Source of the DNA: an uncultured Pseudomonadales bacterium
Lineage (GTDB): Bacteria; Pseudomonadota; Gammaproteobacteria; Pseudomonadales; Porticoccaceae
Assembly (NCBI GenBank): GCA_905478725.1
Contig: CAJQJT010000341.1
Coordinates: 1-11,921, forward strand
DNA length: 11,921 nt
Direction of reading: 5' to 3'
The translations under genes were made by a program, and so were the position numbers. Below the pieces are notes generated by a model. The model had not been told where the DNA came from. It saw only the letters and a list, made by a program, of their open reading frames with translations, and ran no database searches. Shown here in pieces: positions 6,293 through 11,921 of the stretch; within the stretch, counting starts at the first letter, position 1, and each line of letters starts with the position of its first letter.

Positions 6293-6356
6293 TCTGAGGG
6301 CAGAGGTGAATCTCTGCTCCTGAAGCCCTAGATTTATTTTCCCATAAACCCTCAGA
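6293..6356. repeat. Nested inverted repeats after the patatin-like gene
   Basis: TCTGAGGG (6293-6300) and CCCTCAGA (6349-6356) are an 8-bp inverted repeat overlapping the stop codon of the leftward patatin-like gene. Inside it, GCAGAG (6300-6305) and CTCTGC (6312-6317) form a 6-bp hairpin. No T-tract follows in either direction, so it is not a classical intrinsic terminator. It could stabilise the 3' end of the leftward mRNA. Confidence 0.4.
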
Positions 6357-7485
6357 GTTCAAAGAATTGCTTTATCTCATCTTCTTTGGCCAGAGCGTCA
6401 CGCAAGCCCATCGCGATCAGCTCGCGGCAAAAGCCCGGTTCAAACAGCAGGTAACTGGCAGCACTGGCACCGCCACCTTGAGCCGTAGCACCAGTCAGAC
6501 TCAAAAACATGCGCAGGGATTTAGGCAGATGATGCAAATGCTCCTCGGCGATACTGTCGATGGATTCTGTCGGGGATATAGATAGCACCTCAACTGGGTT
6601 CAAGTCAGTGATATTGTTTTTTTCGCGCAGGGATTGGGGTAGGGCGCTGGCCAGACGATTGATATTGCCCAGGGTTTCAAGGTCGCTCTCCACCGCATCA
6701 ATAAATGCACTATTAAACATATGCCCGACAATCTGTGCCGTTGAAGGGGAGTGCTCCAGTCCAGCTGGCAGCTTGCTGCGAGTCGCGTTATCACTGACAC
6801 CCACAATTAATAATTTGGTCGCACCCATATGCAGTGCTGGGCTGATAGGCTTGAGCTGTCGCACAGCGCCGTCACCAAAGTAATCGCTGTCTATCTTAAC
6901 TGCGGGAAAGAGGCCGGGGATGGCGGTTGAGGCCATCAGGTGATCAATGCTCAGAGGGATATGTTCGCCGCGGCGACGAGATCTATTCCAGGCAGGTATT
7001 TTTTCCTGTCCCTGATAAAAGGTTACTGATTGACCGCTGGCATAGCTCATGGCGGTCACCGCTATGGCCTCAAGTTCACCATTGCTAATCGCTGTATCCA
7101 GATAATCAAATTTGACATAATTCTCCATCATTTTTCGCAGCGGGCTGTTATCGAGGAGTGAAATCGGTTTGCCTATGCCGTAACCGCTGTGAACAAATGA
7201 GGCCATTATATGAAAGGTATTTTTTAATACCCCGAGGGCGTCTGTGCGGTACACATCGGCCGGTGTCAGCTCGTTCCAGATACGCTCCAATTTACTGGTG
7301 CGCAAACGGAAGGGTCCAGCCCGTCCGGCAATCGACAGCGCATTGATCGCACCGGCAGAGGTGCCGCAGATAATTGGGAAGGGGTTGTACACAGATCTTG
7401 GCAATATGCTGGCAATACCTTTAAGAACACCCACTTGATAGGCGGCTCTGGCGCCGCCGCCGGTTAAAACTAAGCCTTTGCTCAT
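6352..7485 (-). CDS. Patatin-like phospholipase family protein
   Basis: Patatin-like proteins are serine lipid acyl hydrolases with a Ser-Asp dyad. This 377-residue protein has all three signature elements: the oxyanion-hole loop GGGARAAYQ (9-17) directly after the first strand, the nucleophile elbow GTSAG (41-45, S43), and the DGA motif (205-207, D205) in YFGDGAVRQ. The ASTAIPGLFPAV block (185-196) is also family-typical. There is no signal peptide; the protein begins MSKGLVLTGGG, so it is probably cytoplasmic or peripheral to the inner membrane. It could act in phospholipid turnover, but the substrate cannot be read from the sequence. It lies 2 bp after the flavodoxin-like gene and is almost certainly cotranslated with it. 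An AGGAA lies 10 nt before the ATG. Confidence 0.92.
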   Translation of the reverse strand: MSKGLVLTGGGARAAYQVGVLKGIASILPRSVYNPFPIICGTSAGAINALSIAGRAGPFRLRTSKLERIWNELTPADVYRTDALGVLKNTFHIMASFVHSGYGIGKPISLLDNSPLRKMMENYVKFDYLDTAISNGELEAIAVTAMSYASGQSVTFYQGQEKIPAWNRSRRRGEHIPLSIDHLMASTAIPGLFPAVKIDSDYFGDGAVRQLKPISPALHMGATKLLIVGVSDNATRSKLPAGLEHSPSTAQIVGHMFNSAFIDAVESDLETLGNINRLASALPQSLREKNNITDLNPVEVLSISPTESIDSIAEEHLHHLPKSLRMFLSLTGATAQGGGASAASYLLFEPGFCRELIAMGLRDALAKEDEIKQFFEL

Positions 7486-7487
7486 GA

Positions 7488-7946
7488 TTAAAATATTCCT
7501 AGTGATAGACCTGCGGCCATGGCTAGACCGAATTCTTCACATTGTTCTAGATGCTGTTGGTTAATATCGCCTTTGGCGATTACTGGCTCACTGATTTTGC
7601 GCAGAGGATAGCCTCTGGCGATGCGGTCGATGTCGCGCACTGCGCCGCTGCCATCGTTGCCGGCGCTAATAAAGAGAGCATAGGGTAAATTCAGTTGGTA
7701 GGGTTCGGCTGGATAATAGGTTCGATCAAAAAAGTCCTTGAGTGCCCCACTCATGGTGCCAAAGTTTTCCGGAGTGCCGAAGAGCAAGCCATCGGCCCAG
7801 CGCAAATCATCCAAGCCGGCATCAAAAGCGCTCAGCAGTCTAGTTTCTACCTCCGCTTCGTCCAGGCATCCGCGCATCACCGCTTGTGCCATCTGGCCGG
7901 TATTGCCGGACTGTGTGTGATAGATGATCAGCAGATGTTTCTTCAT
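7488..7946 (-). CDS. Flavodoxin-like FMN-binding protein / putative NAD(P)H-dependent oxidoreductase
   Basis: The 152-residue protein has a flavodoxin fold by sequence: a first beta strand LLIIYHT, then the phosphate-binding loop TQSGNT (11-16) for the FMN phosphate, and the isoalloxazine-side loop GTPENFGTMSG (57-67) followed by ALKDFFDR (68-75). This looks more like WrbA/NADPH-reductase-type flavodoxins than the short electron-carrier flavodoxins. The electron partner is unknown. ATG at 7946 is the only possible start, since an in-frame stop lies just before it; no clear ribosome binding site is seen. It is the first gene of a leftward operon with the patatin-like gene. The 156 bp between it and comEC must hold both divergent promoters, but I see no convincing leftward one. 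Confidence 0.9.
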   Translation of the reverse strand: MKKHLLIIYHTQSGNTGQMAQAVMRGCLDEAEVETRLLSAFDAGLDDLRWADGLLFGTPENFGTMSGALKDFFDRTYYPAEPYQLNLPYALFISAGNDGSGAVRDIDRIARGYPLRKISEPVIAKGDINQQHLEQCEEFGLAMAAGLSLGIF

Positions 7947-8091
7947 CGGTTAATACCATTATTCGACAAGACTGCGGCGGAGTTACATTTTTTTAGCGCC
8001 ACTCGGGACTACAGTGCCCATTAGTTACTAGTCTTATTTGTCCGGTCTAAGACGGCTCTGAGCCTTATAAGTGTAACGGATATCTTTGTAG

Positions 8092-8096
8092 AAGGA
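8092..8096 (+). promoter_or_regulatory. Ribosome binding site of comEC (TTG start)
   Basis: AAGGA lies 6 nt before TTG at 8103. It makes that rare start codon credible and gives an N-terminus that enters a membrane helix directly. Confidence 0.7.
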
Positions 8097-8102
8097 TCTA
8101 TA

Positions 8103-10688
8103 TTGGCCTATTTGATTATGCTATCCCTGGGCGTTTTCTCGGTTGCTTGGTGGCCCTGGTTGCCAGGCTTTGGGGCCAGCTTTGCGCTCTTCGCCAGCCT
8201 GCTGTCAGTCTGTGTCTTTTTTCGTCTAAGGGGTTTGAAATGGATTTTGTTTCTTAGTGCAGGAATGCTCTGGGGCATATTCTGTGGCCATCAGCTACTG
8301 AGCAAGAGTCTGCCGGAAAAATACAATGGTGAAGAATTTCTGATCTCAGGGCAGGTCATCAGTCTGGTTGATAGCAACTCTGTTCGCAGTCGTTTTAGTT
8401 TTGCCTCAGAGACTATTCAAGTCTTAGGGGATCCCAATCAGCAGCTTGTCCCGGGCAAGCTGCTGCTTAGCTGGTACGCCGCAGAGATATTGCAACCTGG
8501 CCAGCGCTGGCAGCTGGTGGTGCGTCTGCGACGGCCGCGGGGCTTTGTTAACCCCGCTGCTTTTGATTATCAAAGTTGGTTATTACAGCAGGGCTATAGG
8601 GCGACCGGTTATGTGCGTTCGCCTGAGCTTGCCAAGCAGTTACCTGAGGCTAAGCTTTTTAGTCTCGGTAATATTGCCGCATTACCAACCCAGCTGAGGT
8701 CGCGGATTCAACAGTCGATAGAGCAATCAGAACTATCGTCTTTGGGTCGTGCGGTGCTGTTGGCCCTGAGTATTGGCGATAAGCGTCAGCTCTCCAACTG
8801 GTGGCAGGATTTGGCGCGCCTGGGGATCGTTCACCTGCTGGTTATTTCCGGGCTGCATATTGGGCTTGTGGCGTTATTTGGTGCTGCCGTGGGCAAAGGG
8901 CTGGCGCGGCTGGTGATTTTGCTTAGCGCATTATTCAGTTTTTTGTTCCGCTCTTTGTCTAGTGCTTTACCTAGCTCTCTATTTAGTGATGCTCAGCTTA
9001 ACCTGGGATTAAGACTGCCCAGTGTGGCGCTGCATTGGCTGGCTCCGGTGAGTGGGTTTCTGGCTGCCGCCGCATATAGTCTTTTGGCGGGATTCTCCCT
9101 GCCGACTCAGCGAGCATTAATAGCAGTGGCTGTTGTGGTCATAGCAAAGCTCTGTTTTCGCCGCATTCAACCCTTCGTCTGCCTAGTGTGGGCCCTGACA
9201 TTGATTGCGCTATTACAGCCTTTAGCAGCGCTGAGTGCCGGTTTTTGGCTTTCATTTACGGCAGTGGCGATTTTGATTGCTTGGTTTTCTCCCTGGCAGT
9301 CTCGGGATTCCTGGTGGCCAAAAAAGCGCACAGTCAGTGCTCAGTTGGCGCTGCTGGCAATTATGTCGGTGCCCCTGTTATTTTTTATTGGGCGGCTGTC
9401 GTGGCTGGCGCCACTGGTTAATTTGGTTGCGGTGCCCTGGGTGTCTCTAGTGACTGTACCCAGTGTGTTGCTCGGTTGTCTATTGTTGCCGTTCTCGGCC
9501 GGTACAGCTGAAGCGATCTGGGAATTGTCTGATTGGTCTGTTGGAATACTGTGGATATTTTTGGATTTATTTCCTGGGGATCAAGGCTTTCTGGCCTCAC
9601 CCGTGGGCACATCTGGCTTGGTTTTACTGACTGCTCTGCTAGCGGGCTTGTGTTTTATGCTGCCACGGCAGTTGAGTGCAAAGTGGTTCGGGGTACTGCC
9701 CTTAGCGCTTTTATTGTTGTTTAGTGAGAGACCTAAGTTTGGCTTGCGGGTAACGGTTTTGGATGTGGGGCAGGGGCTTGCTGTGGTGGTTGAAACCGAT
9801 CAAGGGAGCCTGCTCTATGACAGTGGCGCGCAATTTAGTCGTGCCTTTAGCGCCGGCAGCGGCATTGTTGCCCCCTTTCTGTGGCAGCGGGGCTGGAGTT
9901 CTATCAATACCACAGTGATAAGTCATGAAGACGGTGACCACAGTGGTGGCTTCGCAGCGCTGCAGCTGGTGTTACCCAGCCGTGAGATCATAACCGGGCC
10001 TGGAGTGAATTTCCCCGAGACTCTGCTCCAAGGGCAAAATGTGGCAGTTTGCAATGCTGGGACTCAATGGCGCTGGGGGGAGGTGCTATTCGAGATATTG
10101 TCGCCCATCTCTCTAGTGGAACCGATAACTCATAAGAGTGGTGTTGATATTAGTGGTGCTAATTTAATGGGGGCTAGTCTAAGTGGCTCTAGGTTAAAAG
10201 GCTCTAGCTTAAAAGGCTCTAGTCTAAGAGCCTCTAGTTTTGAAAGTGGCAACAATAGCTCCTGTGTTGTGCATATCCACTGGCGGGATGTTCAGGTGCT
10301 ATTGCCTGGGGATATAGAGCGCGCAGCAGAATATCAGCTGCTCGAATCCGGTAGGTTGGATGGATCACAGATTGATTTGTTGGTCGCACCTCATCACGGC
10401 AGCAAGACCTCCTCGACGCCAAAATTTGTCCAGCAGCTGTCACCGAAACATGTGGTATTTTCCGCGGGCTATCAGCACCAATTTGGCCATCCTCACCCCT
10501 CTGTGACTAAAGCTTATAGTGCCGTAGGCAGCAGAACTTGGAATACTGCTGATCAGGGTGCTATAACCTTTGAGTGGTTTCCATCTGAAGAGCTGACTGA
10601 AGAGCTGATTGACGAGCCGTCTGAGACGCGGTCAGGAGAGTTGAGAATCACCACAGCCCGTGGCCAAGCGCAGCGCTGGTGGCGCTAA
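8103..10688 (+). CDS. comEC: DNA internalization protein ComEC/Rec2, with unusual insertions
   Basis: ComEC forms the inner-membrane channel that passes single-stranded DNA into the cytoplasm during natural transformation. The 861-residue protein has the expected order. Membrane helices and a DUF4131 region occupy about 5-180. The Competence domain (about 215-500) contains HLLVISGLHIGL (244-255) and GFSLPTQRALI (330-340). The metallo-beta-lactamase-like domain (about 548-830) has LDVGQG (553-558), HEDGDHSGG (608-616, the HxDxDH metal motif), LLPGD (733-737), APHHGS (762-767) and GHPHPS (795-800). All metal-motif residues are intact. There are two oddities. Residues 681-715 are seven pentapeptide repeats inserted between FEIL (663-666) and NNSSCVVHI (717-725). 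Residues about 274-303 are a Leu/Ser-rich stretch absent from E. coli YcaI as I recall it. The gene starts with TTG and an exbB-like gene follows 79 bp downstream. Pilus genes needed for uptake are not in the window. Confidence 0.93.
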   Translation: MAYLIMLSLGVFSVAWWPWLPGFGASFALFASLLSVCVFFRLRGLKWILFLSAGMLWGIFCGHQLLSKSLPEKYNGEEFLISGQVISLVDSNSVRSRFSFASETIQVLGDPNQQLVPGKLLLSWYAAEILQPGQRWQLVVRLRRPRGFVNPAAFDYQSWLLQQGYRATGYVRSPELAKQLPEAKLFSLGNIAALPTQLRSRIQQSIEQSELSSLGRAVLLALSIGDKRQLSNWWQDLARLGIVHLLVISGLHIGLVALFGAAVGKGLARLVILLSALFSFLFRSLSSALPSSLFSDAQLNLGLRLPSVALHWLAPVSGFLAAAAYSLLAGFSLPTQRALIAVAVVVIAKLCFRRIQPFVCLVWALTLIALLQPLAALSAGFWLSFTAVAILIAWFSPWQSRDSWWPKKRTVSAQLALLAIMSVPLLFFIGRLSWLAPLVNLVAVPWVSLVTVPSVLLGCLLLPFSAGTAEAIWELSDWSVGILWIFLDLFPGDQGFLASPVGTSGLVLLTALLAGLCFMLPRQLSAKWFGVLPLALLLLFSERPKFGLRVTVLDVGQGLAVVVETDQGSLLYDSGAQFSRAFSAGSGIVAPFLWQRGWSSINTTVISHEDGDHSGGFAALQLVLPSREIITGPGVNFPETLLQGQNVAVCNAGTQWRWGEVLFEILSPISLVEPITHKSGVDISGANLMGASLSGSRLKGSSLKGSSLRASSFESGNNSSCVVHIHWRDVQVLLPGDIERAAEYQLLESGRLDGSQIDLLVAPHHGSKTSSTPKFVQQLSPKHVVFSAGYQHQFGHPHPSVTKAYSAVGSRTWNTADQGAITFEWFPSEELTEELIDEPSETRSGELRITTARGQAQRWWR
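10143..10247 (+). repeat. 15-bp imperfect tandem repeat encoding pentapeptide repeats within comEC
   Basis: Seven 15-bp units in frame with comEC encode the pattern [VAS]-x-[LIF]-x-[GAS], that is A(D/N)LXX-like pentads such as ANLMG, ASLSG and SSLKG. The units starting at 10182, 10197 and 10212 are the most alike at DNA level; the last two of these differ at 2 of 15 positions and share AAAGGCTCTAG. The similarity suggests growth by slippage. The repeat keeps the reading frame open. Confidence 0.9.
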
Positions 10689-10767
10689 ATACAGATTGCG
10701 GATTTTGCCTGCAGCCCTTTTATGGTAAGGTCGCGATTCAATTTTAATCGACTCAACGGAAGACACT

Positions 10768-11385
10768 GTGTATCAAATTTTCCTCACTGGCGGCTGGCTT
10801 ATGTGGCCACTCCTTATCTGTTCGATTATCGTTGTCGCAATTTCCATTGAACGCTTGATTACCCTGAAAGCAGATCGCATTGTTCCCAGTGGCTTACTGA
10901 CTCGTGTCTGGCAGCAGTTGCGGGATCGCGAGCTCGCTGGCGACAGCCTTCGGGAGCTGCGCGATGGTTCACCGCTTGGCTATATTCTTGCCGCCGGTAT
11001 CAGCAATTCCGGCCACGGCCGTGAAATTATGAAAGACAGTATCGAAGAAGCCGCAGCTCAGGTAGTCCATGAACTCGAGCGCTTTCTGACGCTGCTGAGT
11101 ACGATTGCCAATATGGCGCCCTTGATCGGTTTGCTCGGCACTGTGTTGGGTATGATTCAGGTGTTTGCCGACATTATGCTGTTCGGCACAGGCAATGCCG
11201 CTGATCTTGCTGGCGGAATCTCTCAAGCGTTAATTACCACTGCTGCTGGCCTCACCATTGCGATTCCAGCGATGATTTCCCACCGTTACTTTGAACGCCA
11301 TGTGGAGTCTCTGGTGGTGCAGCTAGAAGGACAGGCCACCAAGCTGGTGGATGCTATGCACAGCGATCTGTTTCGGCAGTCCTAG
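10768..11385 (+). CDS. MotA/TolQ/ExbB family proton channel protein
   Basis: ExbB/TolQ proteins form the pentameric inner-membrane ring that, with ExbD/TolR, turns the proton gradient into mechanical work for envelope proteins. The 205-residue protein has TM1 at about 11-31, a cytoplasmic region rich in charged residues (about 34-108), TM2 around 112-134 (APLIGLLGTVLGMIQVF, channel T125) and TM3 around 150-171 (GISQALITTAAGLTIAIPAMI, T157/T158). The position of E. coli ExbB E176 (GIAEAL) is Gln here (Q153). The start is GTG with GGAAGA 4 nt upstream. The exbD-like gene follows after 9 bp, and msbA comes next. As I recall, Pseudomonas has the same pair between comEC and lpxK, so a role in envelope or lipopolysaccharide biogenesis is possible. 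Neither a TonB-type energiser nor an outer-membrane receptor is present here. Confidence 0.9.
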   Translation: MYQIFLTGGWLMWPLLICSIIVVAISIERLITLKADRIVPSGLLTRVWQQLRDRELAGDSLRELRDGSPLGYILAAGISNSGHGREIMKDSIEEAAAQVVHELERFLTLLSTIANMAPLIGLLGTVLGMIQVFADIMLFGTGNAADLAGGISQALITTAAGLTIAIPAMISHRYFERHVESLVVQLEGQATKLVDAMHSDLFRQS

Positions 11386-11394
11386 GCAAGCGAC

Positions 11395-11814
11395 GTGAAA
11401 TTTCCCCGCCGAGCCCAGCGCGACAACAGTATCAACCTGACACCATTGATCGATGTTGTCTTTTTACTGTTGATTTTTTTTATGGTCACCACCACCTTTA
11501 CCCGCGAGACTCGCATGCTGATCAGCCTGCCTGAGGCCGAGGCTGAGGCCATGGCGAATGAGCAAACAACAGTGGAATTGATCATCTCCAAAGACGGTAG
11601 CTATGCGGTCAATGGACAAAGTTTGATAAATCGTGACATCAAGACCATTATGGCTGCCTTGAAGGACGCTTCGGCGGGGGATAGCGACATTCCATTGGTG
11701 ATTACCGCCGATGCTCAGTCGACCCATCAAGCTGTTATTACCGCCATGGATGCTGCGGGCAGGTTAGGATTTGAAACACTAAACATTGCAACGCAACAGC
11801 CACAAGAGCCATAA
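11395..11814 (+). CDS. ExbD/TolR family biopolymer transport protein
   Basis: This is the partner of the ExbB-like protein upstream. The 139-residue protein is typical in length and layout: a short basic cytoplasmic N-terminus (RRAQR), then the single membrane helix at about 16-33 (TPLIDVVFLLLIFFMVTT) carrying the essential proton-binding aspartate D20, then a periplasmic domain (about 45-130) ending in a Pro/Gln-rich tail. The sequence INLTPLIDVVF is the family hallmark. The start is GTG at 11395, 9 bp after the exbB-like stop, with only a weak AGG upstream, so translation is probably coupled. msbA starts 4 bp after the stop, indicating a single transcript. Confidence 0.93.
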   Translation: MKFPRRAQRDNSINLTPLIDVVFLLLIFFMVTTTFTRETRMLISLPEAEAEAMANEQTTVELIISKDGSYAVNGQSLINRDIKTIMAALKDASAGDSDIPLVITADAQSTHQAVITAMDAAGRLGFETLNIATQQPQEP

Positions 11815-11818
11815 CAAT

Positions 11819-11921
11819 ATGAGCGACAAGATTGTCCCGACCGGTGCCTCCACTTATTTGCGCCTGTTAAAGTATGTTCGCCGTTACTGGCTGGCCTTTG
11901 TCGTCAGTGTGTTTGGCTTGG
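11819..11921 (+). CDS. msbA: Lipid A export ABC transporter MsbA, N-terminal fragment (partial)
   Basis: The window holds the first 34 codons. MsbA is the homodimeric inner-membrane ABC flippase that moves lipid A-core from the cytoplasmic to the periplasmic leaflet. The visible part reads TYLRLLKYVRRYW (residues 12-24) followed by a hydrophobic stretch, the start of TM1. This is typical for MsbA, where a short tail precedes YLRLL.Y. The identification is helped by position: comEC followed by msbA and lpxK is a common gammaproteobacterial order. The start ATG at 11819 lies 4 bp after the exbD-like stop. Because only the tail and part of TM1 can be seen, another ABC exporter is possible. Confidence 0.75.
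   Translation, partial: MSDKIVPTGASTYLRLLKYVRRYWLAFVVSVFGL

Noticed and set aside
6300..6317. GCAGAG/CTCTGC hairpin as a terminator for the patatin-like gene
   Set aside because: The stem is only 6 bp and no T-run follows in either direction, so it is recorded only as an inverted repeat.
8065..8070. TTATAA as the -10 of a comEC promoter
   Set aside because: The nearest -35-like hexamer (TTGTCC at 8038-8043) is 21 bp away, too far for a standard sigma70 promoter.
9188..9941. Additional small open frames inside comEC on both strands
   Set aside because: They overlap a strongly supported long gene in other frames, have no ribosome binding sites and show no recognisable motifs.
1687..10247. 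Shared GCTAATTTA between the 14-bp repeat (1687-1738) and the first repeat units in comEC (around 10158) as a sign of common origin
   Set aside because: Nine AT-rich bases in 12 kb can match by chance; the unit lengths (14 and 15 bp) and the rest of the sequence differ.
1..11921. Mobile element, phage, CRISPR or defence system
   Set aside because: No transposase, integrase, terminal repeats, spaced direct repeats, nuclease-toxin pairs or abrupt composition change are visible; most genes have a housekeeping or widespread family match.

Overview
The window looks like ordinary chromosome from a marine-type gammaproteobacterium. The AlaA, PdxB, EpmC, ComEC and MsbA proteins, and a tRNA-Glu almost identical to the E. 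coli one, all point there. A lineage near SAR92/Porticoccaceae/Cellvibrionales is my guess from protein character and gene order; no search was run. Base composition looks near 50% GC. Coding density is high, and no stretch longer than about 180 bases lacks a gene or RNA. Five genes use non-ATG starts: TTG for epmC, pdxB and comEC, GTG for the exbB-like and exbD-like genes.

Left part (1-5095): the last codons of a probable accA run into a bidirectional hairpin terminator shared with a leftward gene of unknown function. A divergent promoter region of about 180 bp separates that gene from a rightward run: epmC (EF-P hydroxylase), a 14-bp tandem repeat, a FEN-family 5'-3' exonuclease with a full set of catalytic carboxylates, and pdxB (pyridoxal phosphate synthesis). 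pdxB ends tail-to-tail with leftward alaA (an alanine-forming, PLP-dependent aminotransferase), and their coding ends overlap by 20 bp.

Middle (5096-7946): a rightward membrane protein with a DUF1499 domain is followed by a tRNA-Glu(TTC)/tRNA-Gly(GCC) operon. The operon has a near-consensus sigma70 promoter, a GC-rich discriminator and a C(UUCG)G-capped terminator. A leftward two-gene operon follows: a flavodoxin-like FMN protein, then a patatin-like phospholipase, with only 2 bp between them.

Right part (8103-11921): comEC (DNA uptake channel), an ExbB/TolQ-like proton-channel protein, an ExbD-like partner and the start of msbA (lipid A flippase) all run rightward. As I recall, this block is similar in Pseudomonas and relatives, where lpxK and kdsB follow.

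I see no phage, transposon, CRISPR array, defence island or obviously new multi-gene system. The most unusual feature is inside ComEC. Its metallo-beta-lactamase-like domain carries an in-frame insertion of seven pentapeptide repeats (residues 681-715), encoded by an imperfect 15-bp DNA repeat. A second Leu/Ser-rich insertion appears to lie in the membrane channel domain. Lesser points of interest are the 14-bp tandem repeat before the exonuclease gene, a GTACTT motif repeated three times in the divergent promoter region, a Glu-to-Gln change in the ExbB-like channel helix, and the pdxB/alaA overlap.
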